64,000 bases of DNA from Bacteroidota bacterium. Lineage in GTDB: Bacteria > Bacteroidota > Bacteroidia > UBA4408. The position numbers and the translations under genes were made by a program. The stretch is taken from the NCBI GenBank assembly GCA_963169745.1, contig CAUJCU010000011.1, positions 1 through 64,000 on the forward strand. Direction: 5' to 3'. Positions within the stretch are counted from its first letter, which is position 1. The number at the start of each line of letters is the position of its first letter. The notes below the pieces were generated by a model. It was not told where the DNA came from. It ran no database searches and saw only the letters and a program-made list of their open reading frames with translations. Shown here one piece after another: positions 1 to 9,968 of this stretch.

Positions 1-231
1 AAGTGGCGTGCCGTGTTTATCGTATTTTTTTATGGAAATATCTGGACCTGTTAAACTGTCAATAACAGAGCCTGCCACATAAAGATTATCGTTGCCGTCA
101 ATAACCGTAGGAATTTTAAGCACCGTGTCTTGCAAGCCAAAAGCATCTGTCCAAATTGTGGTGGCGGTGTTTTGCGCTTGCACTTTTATTAAAAAAAATA
201 AAAGGAAGAGGGAAGTGTAGAAATTTTTCAT
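1..231 (-). CDS. Secreted SBBP/propeller-type protein, N-terminal part
   Basis: This is the 5' end of a gene that leaves the window on the left; 77 codons are visible. It starts at ATG (229-231 on the plus strand). The product begins with a clear signal peptide (MKNFYTSLFLLFFLIKVQAQ, cleavage likely after AQ). The mature part reads like a beta-propeller or SBBP repeat, with GNDNLYVAGSV followed by a D-I-S-I-K-K-Y-D motif. Such proteins are usually exported in Bacteroidota and often end in a T9SS sorting domain, but that end is outside the window. The fold assignment rests on one repeat and is tentative. Confidence 0.7.
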   Translation of the reverse strand, partial: MKNFYTSLFLLFFLIKVQAQNTATTIWTDAFGLQDTVLKIPTVIDGNDNLYVAGSVIDSLTGPDISIKKYDKHGTPL

Positions 232-523
232 TGGAGTAAAATTAAGGATTAAATTTTAATTATTGATTTTTAATTTCTGTAAACAGAAAAGTTCAAGGTG
301 GCCTGAATGACTTAAAATTAACTTCAAACTTAGTGGAGGGTGTGCGGTTGTGCACGTGGGCTTTTTGGGTTGAAGGTTGCTCCTGTCCATCATGTTGGCA
401 ATGCCCTATTGGTTGCTTAAATCAATAGAGAAATCACACGTGAACAAATTTGGAAATAAGGCATTCGTTTTACTGTATTTTTCATAATTATTCAACTATT
501 TCTTTATAATTTTGGGGTAAAAT
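232..523. other. Intergenic region without a recognised gene
   Basis: This is the spacer between two divergent genes. I see no convincing short ORF and no tRNA. It contains a 6-bp AT-rich palindrome at 274-289 and, at its right end, a TAATTTTG box at 507-514 that fits the Bacteroidota -7 element of the next gene. Confidence 0.5.
507..514 (+). promoter_or_regulatory. Possible -7 box for the metallo-hydrolase gene
   Basis: TAATTTTG matches the Bacteroidota -7 consensus TAnnTTTG and lies 9 bases before the ATG at 524. No good -33 TTG is found at the expected distance, so the call is weak. If real, the mRNA would have almost no leader. Confidence 0.25.
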
Positions 524-1291
524 ATGTCATTAAAAATAACTTTTCTTGGAACCGGAACTTCACAGGGAGTTCCTGTAATAGCTTGTTCGTGCAAAGTTTG
601 TAGCAGTGCCCATGCATTTGATAAACGCTTGCGTACGGCCGTTATGGTTGAAAATGATAATACGCGAATCGTGATTGATTGCGGACCCGATTTCAGACAA
701 CAAATGTTACGTGAAAAAGTTACCCATTTAGATGCTGTTGTTTTAACACACGAACATAAAGACCACATAGCAGGCTTAGATGATGTACGAGCTTTCAATT
801 ATTTTCAGCACACACACATGGAGGTGTATGCCACTCATAGAGTGCAACAAGCAGTAAAAAGAGAATATGCTTATGTTTTTTCAAATGAAAAATATCCCGG
901 AACACCGCTTATACACCTCAATGAAATTGCGTTAGAATCTTTTTCTATTAAAGATTTACGTTTAATTCCCATAGAAGTTATCCATTATAAATTACCTGTT
1001 TTAGGATTCAGAATAGGTGACTTTTCTTATATTACTGATGCTAAGACAATCAGTTCGTCTGAAAAGAAAAAATTAATGGGATCAAAAATTTTGGTTCTTA
1101 ATGCGTTAAGACAAGAAAGCCATATTTCGCATCTTACGTTGAGCGAAGCCCTAGAGTTAATTGAAGAGTTACAACCTCAGAAAGCTTATTTAACACACAT
1201 CAGCCATCAATTAGGCTTACATCAGGAAGTTTCGGATTTCTTGCCCCAAAATGTATTTTTAGCTTACGATGGCTTACAGTTAAAACTATAG
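524..1291 (+). CDS. MBL-fold metallo-hydrolase, PhnP-like
   Basis: The product has 255 residues and is a cytoplasmic metallo-beta-lactamase-fold hydrolase with no signal peptide. It opens with GTGTSQGVP, followed by Cys residues (CSCKVC) as in PhnP-type cyclic phosphodiesterases. The metal-binding motif THEHKDH sits near residue 76, and further His residues lie in THISHQLG near the C-terminus. PhnP relatives hydrolyse cyclic phosphodiesters, often 1,2-cyclic phosphoribosyl compounds. No phosphonate (phn) genes are nearby, so the physiological substrate is unknown. The family assignment is firm; the exact reaction is inference. The length is normal for the family. Confidence 0.85.
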   Translation: MSLKITFLGTGTSQGVPVIACSCKVCSSAHAFDKRLRTAVMVENDNTRIVIDCGPDFRQQMLREKVTHLDAVVLTHEHKDHIAGLDDVRAFNYFQHTHMEVYATHRVQQAVKREYAYVFSNEKYPGTPLIHLNEIALESFSIKDLRLIPIEVIHYKLPVLGFRIGDFSYITDAKTISSSEKKKLMGSKILVLNALRQESHISHLTLSEALELIEELQPQKAYLTHISHQLGLHQEVSDFLPQNVFLAYDGLQLKL

Positions 1292-1357
1292 GAATTTCAG
1301 AAATAAAATAAGTAGAGAAGAGGCTTTTTATATACCTTTACGCTCCTGAATATTTAT

Positions 1358-3301
1358 ATGAACTCAGACCAAAGCCATTACCACAAGCTCACCACAGCAG
1401 GCGTTTTAGTAACACTAGGTATTATTTTTGGAGATTTAGGAACCTCTCCCTTATACGTTTTACGTGCCGTTGCGGGTGATAATATTATTGACAAAGAAGT
1501 TATAATGGGGGCGGTATCATGCGTGTTTTGGACACTTACCATGCAAACCACCTTTAAATATATTGTGTTGATAATGCGAGCCGATAATCGAGGCGAGGGA
1601 GGTGTTTTCTCACTTTATACATTAGTTAAGAAAACCAAAGTAAAATGGTTAATTATTCCGGCTATTATTGGGGGAAGTGCATTGCTGGGCGATGGTATTA
1701 TTACACCGGCCATTTCGGTATCTTCTGCTATTGAAGGGTTACAAGCCATTAACCCACAAATACAAACAGTTCCTATTGTTTTGGTCATAATAATTTTCTT
1801 ATTTTTTATACAACAATTTGGAACCAAATCTATTGGTCAGTTTTTTGGGCCAGTTATGTTAATTTGGTTTTTGTTTATTGCACTTATGGGAGTTTTGTCA
1901 ATAAAAGACAATCCAGAAGTTATAAAAGCTTTGAATCCCTATTATGGCATCAAGTTACTTATAGCTCATCCGGGAGGTTTTTGGCTACTAGGAGCAATAT
2001 TTTTATGCTCTACCGGAGCCGAAGCATTATATAGTGATTTAGGACATTGTGGGCGAGAAAACATTAGAGTGAGTTGGATTTTTGTTAAAGTGTCACTCAT
2101 ACTCAACTACCTGGGACAAGCTTCTTATTTAATAAATATAGAAGGACAGCAATTAGGAGGTGCCAGCCCATTTTATGCTATTGTGCCTAAAGAAATTTTG
2201 CCTGTAGGTATAGGAATTGCCACAGTGGCTACTGTAGTGGCTAGCCAGGCCTTAATTAGCGGATCGTTTACATTAATTAATGAAGCTATCCGTCTTAATT
2301 TATGGCCCAAAGTTAAAGTGAATTATCCCTCTAATATGAAAGGACAGCTTTACATTCCTTCAACCAATTGGCTATTAATGGCCGGGTGTTTGTGCGTAGT
2401 TCTTTTGTTTAGAGAGTCGAAAAATATGGAAGCTGCATATGGGCTAACGATCATCATTGGCATGATTATGACGAGCACACTATTTGTTTATTACATGATT
2501 TTAAAGAGGTATAACAAGTTTTATATATTTAGCTTTGCACTTATTTATTTCATTATTGAGGTTTCATTTCTAATTACCAATTTAGAAAAATTACCACATG
2601 GCGGGTGGTTTAGCTTAACTGTAGCTAGTTTATTGGTCTTTATTATGTGGGTGTGGTATGATTCTCGCAAAATACGCAATAGGTATATTGAATTTGCTAA
2701 GCTTGACGAGTATTCAGGACTTCTTTATGACCTTAGCAAAGATTTAAGTATTCCTAAATACGCTACACATTTAGTATATTTGACAAGTGCTAACAGAAAA
2801 GATGAAATTGAATCAAAAATAATATACAGCATCCTTCAAAAGCAACCCAAAAGAGCAGACTTATACTGGTTTGTTCATGTTGACCTAATGGATGAGCCTT
2901 ATACCTTGGAATATAAAGTAACAGAAATAATAAAAGAAGACGTTATAAGAATTGATTTTAGGCTAGGATTCCGAGTGGCTCCTCGAATTAATCTTATGTT
3001 TCGTAAGGTTGTACAAGATTTAGTTAATAATAAAGAAGTTGATATTACCAGCCGATACGAATCATTAAATAAAAACAATGTAATTGGCGATTTCAGGTTT
3101 GTTGTAATGGAAAAATTTTTAAGCACAGAAAATGATCTTCCTTTTTACGAAAGTGTCATATTGAAAATCTATTTTATGCTTAAAAATATTAGCCTTTCCG
3201 AGGAAAAGGCCTTTGGTTTGGATACCAGTTCTGTAACTATAGAAAAAGTACCCTTAATTATTGCCCCACCTCGTGATATGAATTTGAAACGCATAGGATA
3301 A
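1358..3301 (+). CDS. kup: Kup-family potassium uptake protein
   Basis: The product has 647 residues, the usual size for Kup/HAK transporters. The N-terminal signature GIIFGDLGTSPLYV is present near residue 22. About twelve hydrophobic segments follow to about residue 440, then a soluble cytoplasmic C-terminal domain. Kup carries out proton-coupled potassium uptake across the inner membrane. A TACCTTTA element at 1333-1340 resembles a -7 box with one mismatch. The lpd gene begins 20 bases downstream, so the two may be co-transcribed. No regulatory RNA such as a c-di-AMP switch is visible in the 66-base leader. Confidence 0.95.
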   Translation: MNSDQSHYHKLTTAGVLVTLGIIFGDLGTSPLYVLRAVAGDNIIDKEVIMGAVSCVFWTLTMQTTFKYIVLIMRADNRGEGGVFSLYTLVKKTKVKWLIIPAIIGGSALLGDGIITPAISVSSAIEGLQAINPQIQTVPIVLVIIIFLFFIQQFGTKSIGQFFGPVMLIWFLFIALMGVLSIKDNPEVIKALNPYYGIKLLIAHPGGFWLLGAIFLCSTGAEALYSDLGHCGRENIRVSWIFVKVSLILNYLGQASYLINIEGQQLGGASPFYAIVPKEILPVGIGIATVATVVASQALISGSFTLINEAIRLNLWPKVKVNYPSNMKGQLYIPSTNWLLMAGCLCVVLLFRESKNMEAAYGLTIIIGMIMTSTLFVYYMILKRYNKFYIFSFALIYFIIEVSFLITNLEKLPHGGWFSLTVASLLVFIMWVWYDSRKIRNRYIEFAKLDEYSGLLYDLSKDLSIPKYATHLVYLTSANRKDEIESKIIYSILQKQPKRADLYWFVHVDLMDEPYTLEYKVTEIIKEDVIRIDFRLGFRVAPRINLMFRKVVQDLVNNKEVDITSRYESLNKNNVIGDFRFVVMEKFLSTENDLPFYESVILKIYFMLKNISLSEEKAFGLDTSSVTIEKVPLIIAPPRDMNLKRIG

Positions 3302-3320
3302 ATAGTTAAAATTAAACACA

Positions 3321-4721
3321 ATGGAAAAATTTGATGTAACAGTTATTGGCTCAGGACCCGGAGGATATGTGGCTGCAATAAGATGTGCGCAACTGGGTTT
3401 TAAAACAGCTCTAATTGAGCGCTACAACACCTTAGGAGGAACTTGCCTTAATGTAGGTTGCATTCCTTCAAAAGCATTGCTTGACAGTTCTGAACATTAT
3501 CATAATGCTTCAACATCTTTTGCTCCCCATGGAATTGAAATAAAAGGGCTTAAAGTTAATTTACCGCAAATGATAAAGCGTAAACAAGATGTTGTAAAAC
3601 AAACCTGTGATGGCATAAGCTTTTTGATGAAAAAAAATAAAGTCACTGTTTTTCAGGGATTTGGCAGCTTTGATTCAAAAAATACCATTAAGGTGAAAAA
3701 TGAAAAAACAGAAAATCTTATTAAATCAGATAAAATAATAATAGCTACAGGGTCAAAACCATTTTCGCTTCCCTCTATAGCTATTGATAAAAAGAGAATA
3801 ATTACATCTACCGAAGCTTTAGAGCTAACAGAAGTTCCTAAACACTTAATTTTAGTAGGAGGTGGAGTTATTGGTCTGGAATTGGGTTCGGTATATGCCC
3901 GCCTTGGAGCAAAAATTACCGTACTTGAATATGCCGATAGCATTATTCCAACTATGGATAAAGCATTAGGAAAAGAGCTTCAGAAATCACTAACCAAGTT
4001 AGGAATTGAATTTTATTTAAACCATAAAGTTACAGGAGCTAAAGCAAGTGCTAAAGAAGTAATAGTAACAGCCGAAAACAAAGAAGGGAAACAGCTATCG
4101 TTTAATGGAGATTATTGCTTAGTTGCTTTAGGGCGCAAACCCTATACCGATAACTTGGAACTTGAAAAAGCCGGTGTAACAAAAGATAAAAGCGGCAAAA
4201 TAGAAGTTAATGAGCAGTTACAAACCAATATACCAAACATTTACGCTATAGGTGACGTGGTAAAAGGTCCAATGCTGGCACATAAAGCCGAAGAAGAGGG
4301 GGTTTTTGTAGCAGAACTGTTAGCCGGACAAATGCCACACATCAATTATAACCTGATACCCGGTGTTGTTTATACTTGGCCCGAAGTAGCATCAGTAGGA
4401 GCAACCGAAGAACAACTTAAAACAAACGGTCAAAATTTTAAGGTGGGAATGTTTCCATTTAAAGCAAGTGGTAGAGCACGTGCGAGTATGGATACAGATG
4501 GATTTGTAAAAGTTTTGGCACATACCGATACGGATGAAATTTTAGGCGTTCATATTATTGGCCCTCGGGCTGCTGATATGATTGCCGAAGCTGTAGTGGC
4601 CATGGAGTACAGAGCCTCAGCAGAAGATATTGCACGAATTTGTCATGCCCACCCTACATTTACCGAAAGTTTAAAGGAGGCGTGTTTAGATGCAACAGCA
4701 AAAAGAGCCATTCATATTTAA
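3321..4721 (+). CDS. lpdA: Dihydrolipoyl dehydrogenase (E3)
   Basis: The product has 466 residues, normal length for lipoamide dehydrogenase. It re-oxidises dihydrolipoyl groups of 2-oxoacid dehydrogenase complexes or the glycine cleavage system, using FAD and NAD. Visible landmarks are the FAD loop GSGPGGYVAA near residue 11, the redox disulfide GGTCLNVGCIPSK, the NAD-binding GGGVIGLELGSVYARLG near residue 179, and the C-terminal His-Glu dyad in HAHPTFTE. No E1 or E2 genes are in the window, so the partner complex cannot be assigned from context. Confidence 0.95.
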   Translation: MEKFDVTVIGSGPGGYVAAIRCAQLGFKTALIERYNTLGGTCLNVGCIPSKALLDSSEHYHNASTSFAPHGIEIKGLKVNLPQMIKRKQDVVKQTCDGISFLMKKNKVTVFQGFGSFDSKNTIKVKNEKTENLIKSDKIIIATGSKPFSLPSIAIDKKRIITSTEALELTEVPKHLILVGGGVIGLELGSVYARLGAKITVLEYADSIIPTMDKALGKELQKSLTKLGIEFYLNHKVTGAKASAKEVIVTAENKEGKQLSFNGDYCLVALGRKPYTDNLELEKAGVTKDKSGKIEVNEQLQTNIPNIYAIGDVVKGPMLAHKAEEEGVFVAELLAGQMPHINYNLIPGVVYTWPEVASVGATEEQLKTNGQNFKVGMFPFKASGRARASMDTDGFVKVLAHTDTDEILGVHIIGPRAADMIAEAVVAMEYRASAEDIARICHAHPTFTESLKEACLDATAKRAIHI

Positions 4722-4802
4722 ACGCCTGGCATTTAATTATAGAATAAACAATATTTTCGTAAATATTACGTTGTTCAAAATTACACTTTGTACTGATTGA
4801 GA

Positions 4803-7424
4803 GTGAAAATAAAAACACTATATCTATCTTTATTTATCTATCTGGGTTTTCCAGTACTTTTTTTATTGTCGTCAGGCTGCTCTACTAAAAAAAATACCTG
4901 GATAAATAGAAACTACCACGACCTTAATGCTAAATTTAATGGCTATTATAATGGTCAAGAGGCATTAAAAGAAGCTGTAAACACGATGGAAGATAATTAT
5001 AAAGATGATTATAGCAAAGTGTTGCCCATTTATACCTATGGCGATCAAAAAGATGCCAAAACTGCTATTCCGGCTATGGAAAAGGTTTTTAAAAAGGCTT
5101 CTTTTGTAATTCAGCGCCATAGTATGCGTATTAAAGGTCAGGAGTATTGCAACTGGATTGATGATACTTATTTATTAATAGGACAAAGTCATTTTTATAA
5201 GCATGAGTATTTTGCCGGTGTTGAGACATTTGAGTATGTTATTAGTGAATTTAAGAAAAAAGAAAGCCGCTTTGAAGCCTTGCTTTGGTTAATAAAAACG
5301 TATAATGAAATTGGAGCTTTTACAAAATCACAGGGCTATTTAGATATGATTAAAAGCGATCCGGCCTTTCCTTATCGATTACGTGGAGAATTAATGGCGG
5401 TAACGGCCGATTTTTATAGCAAACAAGAAGATTACGAACAGGCATCAAAATACTTGAACCGAGCCATAGGATTTACTAAAAGAAAGAAAACTAAAGCTCG
5501 TTATACCTTTATTTTGGCACAAATGTATCAACGATTAAATAAAGTTACTTTGGCTCGTAATTTATACGGAAAAGTAGTTAAAATGAATCCGAAATATGAA
5601 CTTACATTTTATGCAAAAATTTTTCAAGCAAAAATGTATGACGCTTCCGCAGGAGATAGCAAGCAAATATTGGCTCAGCTAAATAAAATGTTGAAAGATT
5701 CTAAAAACAAAGATTATTTAGATCAAATATATTATGGTTTAGCCGAAATAGCGATTGCCGATGGCAGCAAAGACAAAGCCGAACAGTATTTAAAAAAATC
5801 TATTAAAACAAGCACTACAAACACAAAACAAAAAGGTCAAAGCGCCCTTAGATTAGCTGATTTGTACTTCGAAATGCCTCAATACCCGATGGCCGGAGCC
5901 TATTATGACAGTGCGGTATCATTATTAGATAAAGATTATCCAGGTTATGATATTGTACTTAATAAAAAAAACAGTCTCTCGCGTCTTATCAACGATTATA
6001 ATACCATTGCAACTGAAGATAGCTTACTGAGAATAGCCAAACTTAATCCGAATGAGTTGGACAAACTAGTTAGTGATTTAATTAAAAAAGCAATTGATGA
6101 TGAAGAGAAGGCTAAAGAATTTGCTGAAAACGCTGCTTTTAACTCAGCAAATTCAACAGATATAAATAATGGAGCTATAAAAGCTGGAACCTCGGGCTCT
6201 TCTTGGTACTTTTATAACCAGCAGCAGCTTGTTTTTGGATTCAGTGAATTCCAGAAACGATGGGGAACACGGAAGCTTGAAGATAATTGGCGTAGAAGCA
6301 ATAAGCAAATTGTAGCTGCCTTTAATACCGATGAAGGAGGAACTAAAACGGGCAATCAAGATGCAGAAGCAGACACTACCGGACCAACCAAAAGCAAATA
6401 TTGGTACACAAAAAATTTACCTTTTACAACCGAAAAAAAGGAAGCTTCTATGCTTAAAATTATAGAAGCATACTACGACTTAGGAATTGTATATAAAGAA
6501 CAGTTGGTAGATTATAAAAAAGCGATTTCTACTTTTGAAATGCTAAATCAAAAATTTCCGGCTAATAAGTATGAAGCTACCTGTTATTATCAGTTATATC
6601 GCCTGTATTTATCCTTGAAAGACAACGCAAATGCCGAAGTGAACAAAAACCTAATACTTAGTAAATACCCCAATTCTGATTTTGCAGAGTTAGTAAAAAA
6701 CCCCCTCTATAGTTCAGAAAAAACGAACCGTTTGAGTAAAATTGAAGCCTATTATGAGGTTACTTATACCGCATATAGTGAAGGAAACTACAATCAGGCC
6801 TTAGAGCGTTGCTTAGCTGCCGATACACTTATTGCACAAAGCCCATTTAAACCCAAATTTGCTTTGCTTAAAGCTTTATGTATAGGGCACTTAAAGCCTA
6901 TTAATGATTTTGAATTAGCCTTAAAACAAGTAGCAGCAGATTACCCTAAAGACTCAGTGAAATATAGAGCAGATGAGATTATAGCTGTAATAAGCAAACT
7001 GAAGTTTGGTGACAAAGCTGTTTCTCCTGTTGATACTATGGCAGCTAAATCAGTCTATAAACTGGGGCCTGATAAAGTTCATTTTTTTGTGTTAGCATTT
7101 GATTTAAAAAATATAAATATTGAGCAACAAACAGTAACCTTGGCTAACTTTAATACACAATATTACGAGTCTAAAAACTACAAGGTAAACTATTTGCCTT
7201 TTGGAAAAACGAAGGGGTTACTAGTGGTTCGGCAATTTACTAATAGTGCCGAAGCGATAAAATATTTTACTACAACACAAGCAGATAATGCTATTTTTAA
7301 GGACTTACAAATTGGTTCGTACTCCTACTTTATTATTAGTGACGAAAACTACAATGCTTTATTTAAAGCACAAGAAACCGAAAAATATGTTGATTTCTTT
7401 GCTCAAAACTATAAAATTGAGTAA
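4803..7424 (+). CDS. porW: T9SS lipoprotein PorW/SprE
   Basis: This lipoprotein of about 873 residues is built of TPR-like helical repeats. The signal peptide ends in a lipobox (LSSGC), followed by CSTKKNTWINRNYHDLNAKF, the characteristic start of the PorW/SprE family. PorW is a periplasmic-side lipoprotein needed for T9SS function and, in gliders, for motility (SprE). The reading frame has no ATG near the front: TTG is at 4797 and GTG at 4803. I chose GTG because it gives a compact signal peptide beginning MKIKTLYLSL. The Tat-D-like gene follows after 11 bases. Other T9SS genes of this genome lie at 45871-53700. Confidence 0.88.
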   Translation: MKIKTLYLSLFIYLGFPVLFLLSSGCSTKKNTWINRNYHDLNAKFNGYYNGQEALKEAVNTMEDNYKDDYSKVLPIYTYGDQKDAKTAIPAMEKVFKKASFVIQRHSMRIKGQEYCNWIDDTYLLIGQSHFYKHEYFAGVETFEYVISEFKKKESRFEALLWLIKTYNEIGAFTKSQGYLDMIKSDPAFPYRLRGELMAVTADFYSKQEDYEQASKYLNRAIGFTKRKKTKARYTFILAQMYQRLNKVTLARNLYGKVVKMNPKYELTFYAKIFQAKMYDASAGDSKQILAQLNKMLKDSKNKDYLDQIYYGLAEIAIADGSKDKAEQYLKKSIKTSTTNTKQKGQSALRLADLYFEMPQYPMAGAYYDSAVSLLDKDYPGYDIVLNKKNSLSRLINDYNTIATEDSLLRIAKLNPNELDKLVSDLIKKAIDDEEKAKEFAENAAFNSANSTDINNGAIKAGTSGSSWYFYNQQQLVFGFSEFQKRWGTRKLEDNWRRSNKQIVAAFNTDEGGTKTGNQDAEADTTGPTKSKYWYTKNLPFTTEKKEASMLKIIEAYYDLGIVYKEQLVDYKKAISTFEMLNQKFPANKYEATCYYQLYRLYLSLKDNANAEVNKNLILSKYPNSDFAELVKNPLYSSEKTNRLSKIEAYYEVTYTAYSEGNYNQALERCLAADTLIAQSPFKPKFALLKALCIGHLKPINDFELALKQVAADYPKDSVKYRADEIIAVISKLKFGDKAVSPVDTMAAKSVYKLGPDKVHFFVLAFDLKNINIEQQTVTLANFNTQYYESKNYKVNYLPFGKTKGLLVVRQFTNSAEAIKYFTTTQADNAIFKDLQIGSYSYFIISDENYNALFKAQETEKYVDFFAQNYKIE

Positions 7425-7435
7425 TCTGTAGTTTC

Positions 7436-8113
7436 TTGGTTTTGCATCCTTTTGTTGATATACATACACACAACACCGAATCATCTTCTAAGGTTATAAG
7501 TGTAGTAAACTGTTATCCTAACCCATTGGTAAACAGCTATACCTATCGGTATATTTCAGTAGGGCTTCATCCTTGGCATATATTTCCCGAAAAATGGAAT
7601 CAAGATTTTGAACTTTTAACACGATATACAGAGCAAAAAAACTGTGTGTCCTTAGGAGAGTGTGGCTTAGACCGGTTGAAGGGCCCGCATATAAAATTAC
7701 AAATAGAAGTGTTTGTTAAGCAAATTCAATTGGCAATTAAATGCTCAAAACCAATTATTATTCATTGTGTAAAAGCCTATGATTTATTAATCCCACTGAT
7801 TAATGAGTACCATAAAGATCAAATTTTTATTATACACGGGTTTAACTCCAAATATCAAATAGCCGAACAACTACTTAAGTACTCCTGTTTTTTTTCCTTT
7901 GGAAGGGCGTTAATAGATCCTCGAAATAAAAAACTACATCACCTTTTCAAAACGCTTCCCTTAAGCCAAGTATTTTTAGAAACCGATCAATCAGAAATCC
8001 CAATATCGCATTTATACGCTTTTGCTTCAGAATGTAGAAACGAAACTACGGAACAATTAAAAAAATCTCTTTATAAGAACTTTTATTCAGTTTTTTCACC
8101 AAACAAGTTATAG
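7436..8113 (+). CDS. TatD-family metal-dependent hydrolase
   Basis: The product has 225 residues and is a TIM-barrel TatD-like deoxyribonuclease. Family motifs appear in order: metal-binding DIHTHN near residue 9, GLHPWH, LGECGLDR, IIHCVKAYD, IHGFN and ETDQSE near the end. It is slightly shorter than the usual 250-260 residues. No ATG is available at the front; translation must begin at TTG 7436 or TTG 7442, because the PorW stop lies just upstream. Co-transcription with porW is likely. TatD proteins are cytoplasmic nucleases with unclear physiological substrates. Confidence 0.82.
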   Translation: MVLHPFVDIHTHNTESSSKVISVVNCYPNPLVNSYTYRYISVGLHPWHIFPEKWNQDFELLTRYTEQKNCVSLGECGLDRLKGPHIKLQIEVFVKQIQLAIKCSKPIIIHCVKAYDLLIPLINEYHKDQIFIIHGFNSKYQIAEQLLKYSCFFSFGRALIDPRNKKLHHLFKTLPLSQVFLETDQSEIPISHLYAFASECRNETTEQLKKSLYKNFYSVFSPNKL

Positions 8114-8274
8114 TGTAGCTTAACTCTTTATAGCTCTAATAAATTAACCATTTGAAAACACTGCAACAGTATTTTCATCCAACCGCTTTATCCGTTATAA
8201 AAACCAACAGGAATTAGCTCTGTTAAATTAAACTCCAAAGAGTATTTTGCTTTTAAGGGGGTGGGGCTATAATA

Positions 8275-8305
8275 AAAAAGGCTGCCTCAAAGAGGCAGCT
8301 TTTTT
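8275..8305 (-). terminator. Rho-independent terminator, probably bidirectional
   Basis: A perfect 8-bp stem (GCTGCCTC / GAGGCAGC) with an AAA loop is flanked by A-run and T-run. It lies 18 bases beyond the stop of the minus-strand L25 gene and can also serve the converging tatD-like transcript. Confidence 0.85.
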
Positions 8306-8322
8306 ATACAAACTAGATAGAA

Positions 8323-8910
8323 TTATTTTTTAGTAGTTTTAGCAGCTTCTGTTGCTTCTGAAACCATATTACGAGTAGCTTTTACAGTAGCTACTACCAT
8401 GTTTGGAGTGTCTAAAAATTCAACACCGTCTTTAGCAATATCTGAAACTCTGATATTTTTTCCAATATCTAAATTTTCAATATTAATATCAATGCTATCT
8501 GGCAAGTTGGCAGGTAAAGCCTTAATTTTAAGTTTTCTTACATTTAAGGTCAGTTTACCACCGGCTCTAACTCCTACTGAGTTACCAAATGTTTTAACAG
8601 GAACGCCAATAACAACCGGTTTGTTATCAAACATTTCCAAAAAATCAATATGCTGAATTTTATCATTTACAGCATGAAATTGAATTTCTTGCATGGAAGC
8701 TTTGTGTGCAACTCCGTTAATATCTAAATCAACCGTTAACACGTCTGGTGTGTAAACCAAAGGCAGCAAATCGTTGTATTTTACCGAAAAAGCCTTTTGT
8801 TCTTTACCACCATACAACACGCATGGTACCATTCCTGCATGACGCAGATTTTTTGCATCTTTTTTCCCTACGTTCGTTCTTAACGAACCGCTAATAGATA
8901 CTGATTTCAT
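8323..8910 (-). CDS. rplY: 50S ribosomal protein L25/Ctc
   Basis: The product has 195 residues and is the long Ctc form of L25: an N-terminal 5S-rRNA-binding domain of about 90 residues plus a C-terminal TL5-type beta domain. I chose the ATG at 8910, giving MKSVSISGSLR, the normal family start. An upstream in-frame start at 8946 would add twelve residues with no homology to the family. Conserved RHAGMVPCVLYGG binds 5S rRNA. The tail (about 195) is rich in Lys, Thr and Ala. It lies downstream of prs in the same direction, the order commonly seen in bacteria (prs-rplY). A strong terminator follows. Confidence 0.95.
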   Translation of the reverse strand: MKSVSISGSLRTNVGKKDAKNLRHAGMVPCVLYGGKEQKAFSVKYNDLLPLVYTPDVLTVDLDINGVAHKASMQEIQFHAVNDKIQHIDFLEMFDNKPVVIGVPVKTFGNSVGVRAGGKLTLNVRKLKIKALPANLPDSIDINIENLDIGKNIRVSDIAKDGVEFLDTPNMVVATVKATRNMVSEATEAAKTTKK

Positions 8911-8996
8911 TTTTTTGTAATTTGTTTTTTTTGTTAGTTCAGACAATACCCGCCTTTGCTTATCTAACGTTATTAATTATTTATTACGGGTTTTAT

Positions 8997-9941
8997 TTAT
9001 AAAAGAAAAAAAGAACTAGAGCTTATAGATTCAAAATTATGAACTCTTTTAAAGACATCGGCAAATAAATCGGCTACTGTAAGCACTTTTATTTTACTGC
9101 AGTTTTTATTTGCATTAAGTGGTATGGTATCTGTAACTACAAGTTCTGTTAATTTTGAGTTTTCAATTACATCATAAGCCTTTCCTGATAAAATAGGGTG
9201 GGTGCATACTGCCCGAACGCTATTTGCACCTCGATCCATCATAATATCCGATGCCTTGGCCAAGGTCCCGGCAGTATCCACAATATCATCAACAAGTACA
9301 ATATCCTTTCCTTCTACATCACCTATCAAAGTCATGCTTTCAATTTTATTAGCTACTTTTCGTTGTTTATAGCAAATAACAATATCGCAGTTTAAAAATT
9401 TAGCATAGGCATTGGCTCTCTTAGAGCCTCCCATATCGGGGGCAGCCATAGTTAAATTGGGAAGATTTAAAGATTGGATATAAGGTAAAAAGATACTTGA
9501 GGCATATAAATGATCGACCGGTACATCAAAAAAACCCTGAATTTGATCGGCATGCAAATCCATGGTAATAATACGAGTAATACCTGCCGAGCTCAATAAA
9601 TTAGCTACCAGCTTAGCCCCAATAGCAACTCTGGGTTTGTCTTTTCTGTCCTGACGGGCAAAGCCAAAATACGGTAAAACGGCAATAATTTGATTGGATG
9701 ATGCTCTTTTGGCAGCATCAATAAGCAGTAGCAATTCAAATAAATTATCTGCTGGAGGAAAAGTAGATTGAATAATAAAAACATCGGCTCCTCTTACCGT
9801 TTCTTCAAATGAGGGCTGAAACTCACCATCACTAAACCTTGAAACAGTTACTTTCCCTAAATCCTGACCATAGCTTTTAGCTATTTTTTCAGAAAGGTAC
9901 ATACTTTCTGTACCGGAAAAAATTTTTACCTGCGATTCCAT
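8997..9941 (-). CDS. prs: Ribose-phosphate pyrophosphokinase (PRPP synthetase)
   Basis: The product has 314 residues. It makes PRPP from ribose 5-phosphate and ATP for nucleotide, His and Trp synthesis. Conserved features are FSDGEFQPSFEETVRG near the N-terminus, the ATP-site FARQDRK loop, the metal-binding MDLHADQIQGFFD, and the PRPP-binding VDDIVDTAGTL. The C-terminus (SSSSFFLL) is slightly extended. The gene sits 86 bases upstream of rplY. A TACCTTTG -7 box lies just upstream. Confidence 0.96.
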   Translation of the reverse strand: MESQVKIFSGTESMYLSEKIAKSYGQDLGKVTVSRFSDGEFQPSFEETVRGADVFIIQSTFPPADNLFELLLLIDAAKRASSNQIIAVLPYFGFARQDRKDKPRVAIGAKLVANLLSSAGITRIITMDLHADQIQGFFDVPVDHLYASSIFLPYIQSLNLPNLTMAAPDMGGSKRANAYAKFLNCDIVICYKQRKVANKIESMTLIGDVEGKDIVLVDDIVDTAGTLAKASDIMMDRGANSVRAVCTHPILSGKAYDVIENSKLTELVVTDTIPLNANKNCSKIKVLTVADLFADVFKRVHNFESISSSSFFLL

Positions 9942-9968
9942 ATTTAATTATGAGCCCATAAAGGTGTG

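Noticed and set aside
274-289. Short palindrome TTTCTG-TAAA-CAGAAA as a terminator or operator
   Set aside because: Only a 6-bp AT-rich stem, no T-tract, and it lies between divergent genes where no terminator is expected.
8911-8946. Upstream start of ribosomal protein L25 at 8946
   Set aside because: MKSVSISGSLR from ATG 8910 is the conserved start; the added residues are not family-like.
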